Below, piece after piece: positions 43,345 to 52,262 of a stretch of DNA of 64,000 nt. This DNA is from JAJYTI01 sp035302145 (GTDB lineage: Bacteria; Bacteroidota; Bacteroidia; Flavobacteriales; Flavobacteriaceae): the NCBI GenBank assembly GCA_035302145.1, contig DATGSX010000159.1:1-64000 (forward strand), given 5' to 3'. Within the stretch, counting starts at the first letter, position 1; each line of letters begins with the position of its first letter. The notes under the pieces are model-generated. The model did not search any database. It was given only the letters and a program-made list of their open reading frames with translations, and was not told where the DNA came from. Both the position numbers and the translations under genes were made by a program.

Positions 43345-43990
43345 GGTAGTGGTAGTAGACGATCACATTTTAATTTCTGAGATTCTTGCTGATTATATTA
43401 ACTCTAGCGATAGCTACAAAGTTTTATTCACGGCAACAAACGGAAAAGAATTACTGCACGAGCTAGCCAACAGAGAAGAACAACCAACTATTATTCTTTT
43501 AGATATTCATATGCCTATAATGAACGGCTTCCAAAGTATGCTAAAGCTAAAAGAACTTTATCCAAATATAAAGGTGGTTGTTTTAACTATGGAGGATGAG
43601 GAATCTAGTATTATTCAATTTCTAAATTTAGGGGCTAAAGGCTACCTTTTAAAAGGAATGTCTTCGCCAGATATAATTATTGACTGTTTTGATGAGGTAA
43701 TGAAGCATGGTTTTTATTATCCAAAATATATTACTCCAGAAATGATTCACGCAGGCAAGAAAGAAGATATAAGCACTAAATGGAATCTTACCGATAGAGA
43801 ATTTGAGTTTTTAAAACTAGCTACCCAAACTGCAATGACCTATCAGGAAATTGCAGATAAAATGTTTTTAAGTATCAAAACGATCGAGAATTACCAAAGA
43901 GGATTGTTTAAAAAGTTTGGAGTAAAAAATAGACCTGCATTAATGTTATTTGAACAAGAACACAATATAATTGGCTATAGGAAACATTAA
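43334..43990 (+). CDS. Response regulator, NarL/LuxR family
   Basis: A 218-residue two-component regulator. The receiver domain (1-125) has acidic residues D9/D10 and the phosphoacceptor D57 in LLDIHMP, with later T and K (VLTMED, KGYLLKG). The C-terminal LuxR-type helix-turn-helix (about 150-210) reads LTDREFEFLKLATQ, YQEIADKMFLSIKTIENYQRGLFKKFGV. It is the output of the kinase encoded just before it; target genes are unknown, and there is no close candidate in the window apart from its own cassette. Its stop region overlaps the convergent pseudouridine synthase gene by 4 bp. Confidence 0.93.
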   Translation: MKNKVVVVDDHILISEILADYINSSDSYKVLFTATNGKELLHELANREEQPTIILLDIHMPIMNGFQSMLKLKELYPNIKVVVLTMEDEESSIIQFLNLGAKGYLLKGMSSPDIIIDCFDEVMKHGFYYPKYITPEMIHAGKKEDISTKWNLTDREFEFLKLATQTAMTYQEIADKMFLSIKTIENYQRGLFKKFGVKNRPALMLFEQEHNIIGYRKH

Positions 43991-44670
43991 ATACATGTGT
44001 TCCATAAGGCATCAACTGGTGGTGGTGCAACTAATTTTAGTTCTTTTTTAGATACAGGATGAGTAAAATAAAGTGCACGGGCATGCAAGTGAATACTACC
44101 ATCAGGATTGTTTTGGGCAGCTCCATACTTTAAGTCCCCTTTGATAGTGGAGCCTATTTTAGCTAGTTGTGAGCGTATTTGATGATGTCTACCAGTTTCT
44201 AAATTCACCTCCAATAAATGGTATTCACCTAGCTCTTTGATTACCTGGTAATGTAATATTCCGAGTTTGCTACCTTTTACTTCTTTGTCATGAGAATAGG
44301 ATTTATTCTGTCTTCTATTACGTAATAAGTAATGTTCTAGTGTTCCTCTGGTGTTTTTTGGGGCATTTTGCACAACCGCCCAATATATTTTTGTGATATC
44401 TCTAGAAGCAAACAATTTATTTAACCTCGAAAGTGCTTTCGAGGTTTTTGCAAAAACAACAACTCCACTTGTAGGTCGATCCAATCGATGTGGAATTCCT
44501 AAATAAACATTACCAGGTTTATTGTACTTTTTTTTAATGTAAGCTTTGGCCTTTTCGGATAGTGGTATATCACCAGTTCTATCGCCTTGTATTAAATCGC
44601 CCGAACGCTTATTTACAACCAATAAATGGTTGTCTTCGTAAATTATTTGAATCGATTTAGATTCTGTCAA
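43987..44670 (-). CDS. RluA family pseudouridine synthase
   Basis: Isomerises uridine in rRNA or tRNA. The 227-residue protein has the family signature GIPHRLDRPTSGVVVFAKT with the catalytic D64, and motif LETGRHHQIRSQLAKIG. No N-terminal S4 RNA-binding domain is present, unlike RluC/RluD, so it is a single-domain member such as TruC or RluA. The RNA target is not decidable. It is convergent with the response regulator gene (4-bp overlap) and lies 23 bp after panB on the same strand. Confidence 0.9.
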   Translation of the reverse strand: MTESKSIQIIYEDNHLLVVNKRSGDLIQGDRTGDIPLSEKAKAYIKKKYNKPGNVYLGIPHRLDRPTSGVVVFAKTSKALSRLNKLFASRDITKIYWAVVQNAPKNTRGTLEHYLLRNRRQNKSYSHDKEVKGSKLGILHYQVIKELGEYHLLEVNLETGRHHQIRSQLAKIGSTIKGDLKYGAAQNNPDGSIHLHARALYFTHPVSKKELKLVAPPPVDALWNTCI

Positions 44671-44693
44671 AATAAAGATTCCTTACTTTAAAT

Positions 44694-45512
44694 TTAGTAC
44701 TGTTCTTCCTCATTTGGAAAATCTCCACTTTTAACATCGGCAATATATTGAGTGAATGCGGTAGTCATTTCTGAGTATAAATCTAAATACCTGCGTAAAA
44801 ATCGAGGGTTAAACTCATGCGTCATTCCTAACATATCGTGCATTACCAATACTTGTCCGTCTACATCGTTTCCAGCACCAATTCCAATTACAGGGATAGA
44901 CACGCTTTCTGCTACTTTTTTCGCTAGTGTTGCAGGTATTTTTTCTAAAACTATAGCAAAGCACCCAAGCTTTTCTAACATTTTAGCATCTTTTAAAAGT
45001 TTATTTGCCTCTTCTTCTTCTTTTGCTCGAACAACGTAGGTACCAAACTTATAGATAGATTGCGGCGTTAGTCCTAAATGTCCCATTACTGGAATTCCTG
45101 CTTTTAGAATTCGACTAATAGAACGCTTTATTTCCTCTCCACCTTCTAGTTTAACGGCATGAGCACCACTTTCTTTCATTATTCGAATCGATGAACGAAG
45201 GGCTTCTTTAGGATCGCTTTGGTAGGTTCCGAATGGTAAATCAACTACAACCAAACTTCGCTCTACTGCACGTACTACCGATGCAGCGTGGTAAATCATT
45301 TGATCTAGAGTAATTGGAAGTGTAGTTTCGTATCCAGCCATTACATTCGATGCAGAGTCTCCAACCAGAATAGCATCTATTCCAGAAGCATCTAAGATTT
45401 TGGCCATGGTGTAATCGTATGCTGTTAACATAGATATACGTTCACCTTTGGCTTTCATATCTACCAAAGTTTTGGTAGTAATTCGCTTATAATCGTTCTT
45501 TGCTATTGACAT
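44694..45512 (-). CDS. panB: 3-methyl-2-oxobutanoate hydroxymethyltransferase
   Basis: First committed step of pantothenate synthesis, adding a hydroxymethyl group from methylene-tetrahydrofolate to 2-oxoisovalerate. The 272 residues match family length. Conserved segments are RISMLTAYDYTMAKILD, ILVGDSASNVMAGYETTLPITLDQMIYH (metal Asp), VKLEGGEE, GIPVMGHLGLTPQS and VIGIGAGNDVDGQVLVMHD. It is followed after 23 bp by the pseudouridine synthase gene. No panC or panD is in the window. Confidence 0.96.
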   Translation of the reverse strand: MSIAKNDYKRITTKTLVDMKAKGERISMLTAYDYTMAKILDASGIDAILVGDSASNVMAGYETTLPITLDQMIYHAASVVRAVERSLVVVDLPFGTYQSDPKEALRSSIRIMKESGAHAVKLEGGEEIKRSISRILKAGIPVMGHLGLTPQSIYKFGTYVVRAKEEEEANKLLKDAKMLEKLGCFAIVLEKIPATLAKKVAESVSIPVIGIGAGNDVDGQVLVMHDMLGMTHEFNPRFLRRYLDLYSEMTTAFTQYIADVKSGDFPNEEEQY

Positions 45513-45572
45513 CGTCTTTTAAATTAAGTTAATACGTTTGTATTTAATTTTTATAATAGTGGATAAAATAAG

Positions 45573-46997
45573 TTAACAGTCGCTTAGATTAACACTAACT
45601 GCTAGACCACCTTCACTTGTTTCTTTATATTTAGTGTTCATATCTTTTGCAGTCTCCCACATGGTATTCACCACCGCATCAAATGGTACTTTTACATGTT
45701 TTGGATTGGTGTGCAATGCTATTTCTGCTGCATTAATCGCTTTAATTGCTCCCATGGTGTTTCGCTCTATACATGGCACTTGAACTAACCCTGCAATTGG
45801 ATCACAGGTAAGCCCTAAATGATGTTCCATGGCTATTTCGCTTGCAATTAGAACTTGCTCTGGAGTAGCACCCATCAATTCTGCAAGTGCTCCAGCTGCC
45901 ATTGCAGATGACACGCCGATTTCGGCTTGGCATCCACCTAATGCTGCTGATATGGTGGCACCTTTTTTAAATAAAGCGCCAACCTCTCCTGCAACTAATA
46001 AGAACTGTTTAATCTCATCAAACCCAGCATCATGATTTTCAATACATAGATAATAGAGTAGTACTGATGGTATAACCCCAGCACTTCCATTTGTTGGTGC
46101 CGTTACTACACGACCTAAATCGGCATTCACCTCATTTACTGCTATGGCAAAACAAGATACCCATTGTAAAATTTGTCTGAAAGCCACCTTCGTGTTGCGA
46201 ATAGACTCAATCCACTCTTCTGGATTGGAGTAGTCAGCATCACCTATAAGAGATTTATGTATTTTATATGCACGGCGCTTTACGTTTAGTCCGCCTGGCA
46301 GTAAACCTTTGGTGTGACATCCTTCGTATATAGATTCCAACATTACGTTCCAAACTGCTTGAATTTCTGCGTCTATCTCTTCTGACGATCTTATGGAAAG
46401 TTCGTTTTCCAAAACTATTTCCGAAATAATTTTGTTTTCTTCCTTACAATAGGCTAATAGTTCTGTTCCTTTTTCTATAGGATATGGGAAGACCGACGTT
46501 TTGCTGACTCCTTCTACCGCTTCCTGTTTTTGTTCTTTTACAACAAAACCTCCTCCTATGGAATAGTAATTTTCTTCGTATATACTTCCATCTTCAAAGG
46601 TTCCTTTAATGGTCATGCCATTTGGATGAAAATCTAGGAAGGTCTTATGAAAGTGAATGTCCTTCTGAAAGTCAAATGAAATAGATTTTAATGAATTGAC
46701 TAGTAACGATTTCTCATGCTTTATTGTAGCAATGTGGTTGTCTATTTGATCGGTAGGATAAGTTATGGGATCAAAACCACATAACCCTAATACTACCGCA
46801 ATATCTGTGGCATGTCCGACGCCCGTTAAGGAAAGAGATCCGTATAGATGTACTTCAACATGCTCTAAACTAGCAGCGCCACCTTTATCTTCTATCTCTT
46901 CTAACCACCAAATCGCTGCACGCCATGGCCCCAACGTATGGGAACTAGAGGGACCAACCCCTATCTTTAACATATCAAAAATACTGATGCTCTCCAT
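45573..46997 (-). CDS. sdaA: L-serine ammonia-lyase, iron-sulfur type
   Basis: Deaminates L-serine to pyruvate with a 4Fe-4S cluster. The 474-residue single chain has the beta domain at the N-terminus (SIFDMLKIGVGPSSSHTLGPWRA) and the alpha catalytic domain with APTNGSAGVIPSVLLYY. Cluster cysteines are visible in LGGCQAEIGV, LTCDPIAGLVQVPCIERN. The C-terminal LSDC tail carries a Cys which in the type II enzyme from Legionella occupies the active site. A good promoter precedes it. It is transcribed alone, divergent from dnaK. Confidence 0.94.
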   Translation of the reverse strand: MESISIFDMLKIGVGPSSSHTLGPWRAAIWWLEEIEDKGGAASLEHVEVHLYGSLSLTGVGHATDIAVVLGLCGFDPITYPTDQIDNHIATIKHEKSLLVNSLKSISFDFQKDIHFHKTFLDFHPNGMTIKGTFEDGSIYEENYYSIGGGFVVKEQKQEAVEGVSKTSVFPYPIEKGTELLAYCKEENKIISEIVLENELSIRSSEEIDAEIQAVWNVMLESIYEGCHTKGLLPGGLNVKRRAYKIHKSLIGDADYSNPEEWIESIRNTKVAFRQILQWVSCFAIAVNEVNADLGRVVTAPTNGSAGVIPSVLLYYLCIENHDAGFDEIKQFLLVAGEVGALFKKGATISAALGGCQAEIGVSSAMAAGALAELMGATPEQVLIASEIAMEHHLGLTCDPIAGLVQVPCIERNTMGAIKAINAAEIALHTNPKHVKVPFDAVVNTMWETAKDMNTKYKETSEGGLAVSVNLSDC

Positions 46998-47033
46998 ATT
47001 CTATATGTATCTATCTAAAAAGTTTAAACTTCC

Positions 47034-47064
47034 CAAATATACACTAAACCCAAGCGTTTACAAA
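47034..47064 (-). promoter_or_regulatory. Consensus promoter of sdaA
   Basis: On the minus strand TTTG (plus 47061-47064), 19-bp spacer, TATATTTG (plus 47034-47041). This fits the Bacteroidota consensus exactly; the start codon is 37 bp downstream. Confidence 0.6.
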
Positions 47065-47173
47065 AGAATTTAAGGTTGCTTTGAAAAGTAAAGATTGGAA
47101 TAGCATTGTATTTAGTAAATATATATTTTGTCGGATAAATTATAGAGACAAAATGCCTTTTTATAAAAAGGAG

Positions 47174-47190
47174 TATGACAAGCTGTCATA
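47174..47190 (+). promoter_or_regulatory. Inverted repeat upstream of dnaK
   Basis: TATGACA-AGC-TGTCATA is a perfect 7-3-7 inverted repeat 87 bp before the dnaK start. A smaller palindrome GTATG-G-CATAC follows about 10 bp on. No CIRCE element (TTAGCACTC-N9-GAGTGCTAA) is present. A heat-shock or stress role is possible but unproven. Confidence 0.4.
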
Positions 47191-47276
47191 AAATAATGTA
47201 TGGCATACAACTTGACTTATACACCATGAAAATCAGAAAATAAATTTAAAATAGAATAAATAATTAAACATACACT

Positions 47277-49181
47277 ATGAGTAAGATTATTGGAATAGAC
47301 TTAGGAACTACCAACTCGTGTGTTGCAGTAATGGAGGGAAGCGAGCCAACTGTTATTGCCAACGCCGAAGGAAAACGCACTACACCTTCTGTAATTGCAT
47401 TTTTAGAAGGCGGTGAAATTACTGTAGGAGATCCTGCAAAAAGACAAGCGGTTACAAACCCGACAAAAACAATTTCTTCTATTAAAAGGTTTATGGGAAG
47501 CAAATTCTCTGAATCTCAAAAAGAAATCGAAAACTCTGCTTATAAAGTAGTAAAAGGCGATAATGATACGCCAAGAGTTGACATTGACGGGAGATTGTAT
47601 ACTCCTCAGGAGTTAAGTGCTATGACACTTCAGAAAATGAAGAAGACAGCAGAAGATTTCCTTGGACAAGAAGTAAGCGAAGCAGTTATTACCGTACCTG
47701 CATATTTTAACGATAGCCAAAGACAAGCTACCAAAGAAGCAGGTGAAATTGCTGGATTAAAAGTAAGACGTATAATTAACGAGCCTACTGCAGCAGCTTT
47801 AGCATACGGACTAGATAAGAAAACCCAAGATCAGAAGATTGTTGTATTCGACTTTGGAGGTGGTACACATGACGTATCCATCTTAGAATTAGGAGATGGC
47901 GTGTTTGAGGTACTAGCTACAGATGGAGATACACGTCTAGGTGGTGATGATGTAGATGAGAAAATCATAGACTGGTTAGCAGATGAATTCAATAAAGAAG
48001 AGAGCATAGACTTAAGAAAAGATCCTATGGCACTGCAGCGTCTAAAAGAAGCAGCAGAAAAAGCTAAGATTGAGTTATCTTCCGCTTCTCAAACAGAAAT
48101 CAACTTGCCTTATGTTACAGCTACAGCAAGTGGACCAAAACACTTAGTAAAAACTTTAACTAGAGCGAAGTTTGAGCAGTTAATCGACGACCTAGTACAG
48201 CGTACTATTGTTCCTTGTAAAGAAGCGATGGAGAGTGCTGGATTAAAGCCAAGTGATATCGATGAGGTAATATTAGTAGGAGGTTCTACTCGTATTCCAG
48301 CTGTTCAAGAAGCAGTTGAGAAATACTTTGGAAAAGCACCTAGCAAAGGTGTAAACCCAGACGAGGTAGTAGCTTTAGGAGCTGCGATTCAAGGTGGAGT
48401 ATTAAGTGGTGATGTAAAAGACGTACTACTTCTAGACGTTACCCCATTGTCCTTAGGTATTGAAACTATGGGAGGAGTGATGACTAAATTAATTGAAGCA
48501 AACACTACAATTCCAACCAATAGATCACAGGTGTTCTCTACAGCAGCTGATAACCAACCAAGCGTTGAGATTCATGTATTGCAAGGAGAAAGACCAATGG
48601 CAGCCGATAACAAAACGATTGGTAGATTCCACTTAGATGGAATTCCACCAGCGCAAAGAGGAGTGCCACAAATTGAGGTGTCTTTTGATATCGATGCTAA
48701 CGGAATTATTAAAGTTAGTGCAACAGATAAAGCTACCAATAAAACACAAGATATCCGTATAGAAGCATCTAGCGGTCTTTCTGAGGAGGAAATCCAAAGA
48801 ATGAAGGATGAAGCAGAAGCAAATGCGGAGGCAGATGAGAAGAAAAAAGCAGCTATCGATAAAATTAACGAAGCAGATGCGATGATCTTCCAAACTGAAA
48901 AACAACTTGAAGAGTTTGGCGACAAGCTTTCCGACGACAAGAAAAAGCCAATCGAAGAAGCTCTAGAAGAGTTAAAGAAAGCACATGCAAGCCAAGAAGT
49001 GGAGCAAATAGAGCCAGCTTTAGAGAAAATAAATGAAGCATGGAAAGTTGCCTCAGAAGAAATGTACAAAGCACAAGCTGAACAACAACAGCCTGGTGCA
49101 GATGCAGGAGCTGGAGCAGCTTCGCAAGGAGACGGCGGAACTGAGGATGTAGAAGATGTGGACTTTGAAGAAGTAAAGTAA
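47277..49181 (+). CDS. dnaK: Molecular chaperone DnaK (Hsp70)
   Basis: ATP-driven folding chaperone. The 634-residue protein has the nucleotide-binding domain beginning IIGIDLGTTNSCVAVMEG, with phosphate loops VFDFGGGTHDVSILE and ILVGGSTRIPAVQ, the substrate-binding domain from about 390, and an acidic C-terminus DVEDVDFEEVK. The A- and Q-rich linker before the tail is normal. dnaJ and grpE are not adjacent; in Bacteroidota they usually lie elsewhere. It is monocistronic, ending at a terminator 22 bp after its stop. Confidence 0.98.
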   Translation: MSKIIGIDLGTTNSCVAVMEGSEPTVIANAEGKRTTPSVIAFLEGGEITVGDPAKRQAVTNPTKTISSIKRFMGSKFSESQKEIENSAYKVVKGDNDTPRVDIDGRLYTPQELSAMTLQKMKKTAEDFLGQEVSEAVITVPAYFNDSQRQATKEAGEIAGLKVRRIINEPTAAALAYGLDKKTQDQKIVVFDFGGGTHDVSILELGDGVFEVLATDGDTRLGGDDVDEKIIDWLADEFNKEESIDLRKDPMALQRLKEAAEKAKIELSSASQTEINLPYVTATASGPKHLVKTLTRAKFEQLIDDLVQRTIVPCKEAMESAGLKPSDIDEVILVGGSTRIPAVQEAVEKYFGKAPSKGVNPDEVVALGAAIQGGVLSGDVKDVLLLDVTPLSLGIETMGGVMTKLIEANTTIPTNRSQVFSTAADNQPSVEIHVLQGERPMAADNKTIGRFHLDGIPPAQRGVPQIEVSFDIDANGIIKVSATDKATNKTQDIRIEASSGLSEEEIQRMKDEAEANAEADEKKKAAIDKINEADAMIFQTEKQLEEFGDKLSDDKKKPIEEALEELKKAHASQEVEQIEPALEKINEAWKVASEEMYKAQAEQQQPGADAGAGAASQGDGGTEDVEDVDFEEVK

Positions 49182-49203
49182 TTAAATCTTCTCAATAAAT
49201 TAG

Positions 49204-49236
49204 AAAGCGTTGGATAAATTTCCAACGCTTTTTTTA
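49204..49236 (+). terminator. Terminator after dnaK
   Basis: AAAGCGTTGGA and TCCAACGCTTT form an 11-bp stem with a 6-nt loop and a T7 run. Confidence 0.9.
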
Positions 49237-49255
49237 TTGTAGTACAATACGAACG

Positions 49256-49291
49256 AAAAAGAGGGATATCCTATTGGACATCCCTCTTTTT
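49256..49291 (-). terminator. Terminator after dnaN (can work on both strands)
   Basis: AAAAAGAGGGAT and ATCCCTCTTTTT form a 12-bp stem with a 12-nt loop, 23 bp after the dnaN stop. Confidence 0.85.
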
Positions 49292-49314
49292 TAATGTATT
49301 TATATAATAGTTTG

Positions 49315-50433
49315 TTAGTTGCTTAGCATAACCGGCATTACTAGCATGGTAATTTTTTCACCATCATCAGTTCCATCAACTGGGGTTAATATTCCCGCTC
49401 GGTTTGGTAAAGACATTTCCAATAATACTTCATCGGAGGTTAAATTACCAAGCATTTCGATAAGGAATCTTGAGTTAAACCCAATTTGAATATCATCACC
49501 TTGGTAAGCACAGTTCAAACGCTCTTCAGCTTTATTACTAATATCAATATCCTCTGCATATATCTTTAATTCCGCACCAGCAATACTCAAACGTATCTGG
49601 TGGGTTGTTTTGTTGGAGAAAATTGAAACTCTTCGTGCTGAATTTAAAAATAGATTACGATCTATGGTAAGCTTATTTGGATTTTCTTTTGGGATTACCG
49701 CTTCGTAATTCGGATACTTTCCGTCGATCAAGCGACAAACCATCTCAATATTTTCGAATGTAAACTTCGCGTTGGTTTCGTTATATTCTATAGTAACAAG
49801 CTCTTCGCTGCCTTGTAATATGTTTCGTAGAAGATTTAAAGGCTTTTTAGGCATTATGAATTCTGCTGGGTTGGCAGCTTGTATATCTTCTCTAGCATAT
49901 TTAACCAACTTATGTGCATCGGTTGCAACAAAGGTCAGGCTATCGCTTTTTAGCTGAAAGAATACCCCGCTCATCACTGGTCTTAAGTCATCATTTCCTG
50001 TGGCGAAAATAGTTTTGTTAATAGCAGTAGCCAATATATCACCAGACATTACTGTAGCATTAGCATCCAATAATTCTATCTGGGTTGGAAAATCATCGCT
50101 ATTGGCATATGCAAGCGCATATTTACCATGGCTAGAGCTTATCTCTACAGTATTACTATCAGTAGTCGAAAAGGTAAGCGGTTGTTCTGCAAAAGTTTTA
50201 AGAGTATCTAATAATAATTTGGCAGGAATACAAATACTACCAGTTTCGCTACTTTCCACCTCTATTGTAGAAGAAATAGTGGTTTCTAAATCTGATGCAG
50301 ATATGCTTAGCTCGTTATTATCTAAGGATAATAAGAAGTTATCCAAAATAGGAATCGTATTATTATTGTTGATAATACCACCTAATACTTGTAAGTGCTT
50401 CAATAAGTATGTGCTGGAAACTATAAATTTCAT
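49315..50433 (-). CDS. dnaN: DNA polymerase III subunit beta (sliding clamp)
   Basis: Ring-shaped clamp that tethers DNA polymerase to the template. The 372 residues fall into three similar domains; the family start MKFIVSSTYLLKHLQVLGGII and the C-terminal VLEMSLPNRAGIL, with the end VMLVMPVMLSN-like stretch, fit the family. It lies away from dnaA, which is common in Bacteroidota, and next to gldG (131 bp), an order seen in flavobacteria. It is on the minus strand and convergent with dnaK. Confidence 0.96.
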   Translation of the reverse strand: MKFIVSSTYLLKHLQVLGGIINNNNTIPILDNFLLSLDNNELSISASDLETTISSTIEVESSETGSICIPAKLLLDTLKTFAEQPLTFSTTDSNTVEISSSHGKYALAYANSDDFPTQIELLDANATVMSGDILATAINKTIFATGNDDLRPVMSGVFFQLKSDSLTFVATDAHKLVKYAREDIQAANPAEFIMPKKPLNLLRNILQGSEELVTIEYNETNAKFTFENIEMVCRLIDGKYPNYEAVIPKENPNKLTIDRNLFLNSARRVSIFSNKTTHQIRLSIAGAELKIYAEDIDISNKAEERLNCAYQGDDIQIGFNSRFLIEMLGNLTSDEVLLEMSLPNRAGILTPVDGTDDGEKITMLVMPVMLSN

Positions 50434-50564
50434 GAACGGTTATTTTTTTCTAAATAATAATAAGCTTTAATTATAAGCTGAAAATATATTGCTCGTAAAG
50501 CGAAGGGCTAAGCTACAAAATTTATTAACAAAAGAATAGTGGTTATAAGTTAATTTGAAGCTTG

Positions 50565-52262
50565 TCATTCACGTACATATTTTCGCTTACGTGCAAAACT
50601 AATCAGTATTCCAAAAATACTAAGTGCAACTAATGGAATAAGCAGATTAATATATTGCCACATACGGCGTTGTTCTATGCTGCGTTGGGAATCTAAAAAC
50701 GGAATGACAATGGTTTTGCTCCGCAAAGCGATAAGGCCATTGTCGTCCAGCATATAATTAACACTGTTCAGTAAAAACTCTTTATTACCATAATAAGAGT
50801 TTGTCCATTTGTCAAATCCAAGTTCTAATGGACGCTCACCATCCATTTGATTTTTTATAATACTTTCATCGCTTACAACAAGAAGTTTTCCATCTTGTGT
50901 TTCCGAAATATCCTTCCAGTTTTTCCACTTAATTGGTTTTATCCTATTATGATAAGCCGATTCAATTGGTCCTTCTAAAAGTACGGCTAAGGCCATTGGC
51001 TTATAACCAAAGTTAGCTTGATTTGGCCCTTCGTTTATAATTTCTAGACTTTCCGTTATCTCTTTATTTAAATCAACCGGGTAAGGTAGGCCATGAGACT
51101 TACTTAAGGGCGATGTGGCTAATAATATAGTTTTTTTAGTCTGATTGGGTAAAGTGTCTATACTACTTGCATATTCGAATTTTATAGCCTCGATGTTGGT
51201 AGTAATTGGATGGGTGCTTTCACTTTCAACAAGTGGATAAAAAAACCAAGGATACCGATCGTATTGTGAATCGCGTTCTTGTCCACTAGCTATTACGATA
51301 GGAGCGGAATAGAGATCTTTTACCACATTGGCGTTTATCCGTACACCATATTTAAATAACATATCGGTTATCTGTAAATCCGATGCTATAATGTAGGTTT
51401 CATCTGTTTCTGGGTGTTGTGTTTGTGTGTTCATACTCCCTAGCCAAAGGATGTTACCACCTTGCATAAGATATTGATCTATTAGATACTTATGGGTATC
51501 ACTAAATACTTTTTTTGGACCAGCTACAACGAGTAAATCATAAGTGTTTAATTCATTTAAAATTTCGCTCGGTTCTTCTGGCGCATGAAGTGTGAATGGC
51601 GCTATAAAGTAATATTCTTTTAAAGTAATTAAAAAATCAGCTAGAAATCTATCCTCTATTTCGTTGTTCCCTTTTAAGAAGGCTACGCGCTTATGTTTTG
51701 GTAGTAGAAGTTTATTAAACGAATCAACAAAACTATACTCTAAATTTTGAACTGAATTATGAATTCGTTCCACACTGCTAGCTCCCATAATATTTTTTAA
51801 TAGGGGAATGGAAACACTTCTTCCTTCATAAGTAGCAAAAGCATATGGATAAACAATTTCTGTTTGAGTTTTTCCATCTTGCTTGATTTGGACTTGTGCT
51901 GGTCGGATTTGAAAGCTTCTTATTTTTTCATGTAAATCCGCGCGAACATCCAATTCTGTAGGATCGATAAATCTAAACTGAATGTTTCTGTTAATCGAAG
52001 AAAACTCCTCTAATATTTGATGCGTTTCTTGCTGAAGCCTACGGAACTCCGAAGTGCTTTTTCCGCTAAGTAACACTTCAATTTCAATAGGTGAACTTAT
52101 GGTGTCTAGCATTTGTACCGTTATTTCCGATAAGGTATAACGCCTATCCTGCGTAAGATCGAACCGCTTATAAAATATTTGGCTTACTATTCCAAGTAAA
52201 AGAACACCTACAAGTATATATATATAACGCTTTGTAATGGATGAAGTCGTTTGCTTGTTCAT
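50565..52262 (-). CDS. gldG: Gliding motility ABC transporter auxiliary protein GldG
   Basis: A 565-residue protein with one N-terminal membrane helix (about 12-30), a large periplasmic GldG/ABC-type_uncharacterised domain (YTLSEITVQMLDTISSPIEIEVLLSGKS onward) and a C-terminal helix near 540-558 (LLIPLVALSIFGILISFARK). In Flavobacterium johnsoniae gldA, gldF and gldG are thought to form an ABC transporter needed for gliding. It directly follows gldF with a 0-bp gap. The ATPase gldA is not in the window, as in many flavobacteria where it is unlinked. Whether this organism glides is not shown. Confidence 0.92.
   Translation of the reverse strand: MNKQTTSSITKRYIYILVGVLLLGIVSQIFYKRFDLTQDRRYTLSEITVQMLDTISSPIEIEVLLSGKSTSEFRRLQQETHQILEEFSSINRNIQFRFIDPTELDVRADLHEKIRSFQIRPAQVQIKQDGKTQTEIVYPYAFATYEGRSVSIPLLKNIMGASSVERIHNSVQNLEYSFVDSFNKLLLPKHKRVAFLKGNNEIEDRFLADFLITLKEYYFIAPFTLHAPEEPSEILNELNTYDLLVVAGPKKVFSDTHKYLIDQYLMQGGNILWLGSMNTQTQHPETDETYIIASDLQITDMLFKYGVRINANVVKDLYSAPIVIASGQERDSQYDRYPWFFYPLVESESTHPITTNIEAIKFEYASSIDTLPNQTKKTILLATSPLSKSHGLPYPVDLNKEITESLEIINEGPNQANFGYKPMALAVLLEGPIESAYHNRIKPIKWKNWKDISETQDGKLLVVSDESIIKNQMDGERPLELGFDKWTNSYYGNKEFLLNSVNYMLDDNGLIALRSKTIVIPFLDSQRSIEQRRMWQYINLLIPLVALSIFGILISFARKRKYVRE

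Noticed and set aside
48572..49225. 217-codon minus-strand frame under the end of dnaK
   Set aside because: It is serine- and cysteine-rich with no domain and lies opposite a perfectly conserved DnaK end; a codon-bias shadow.
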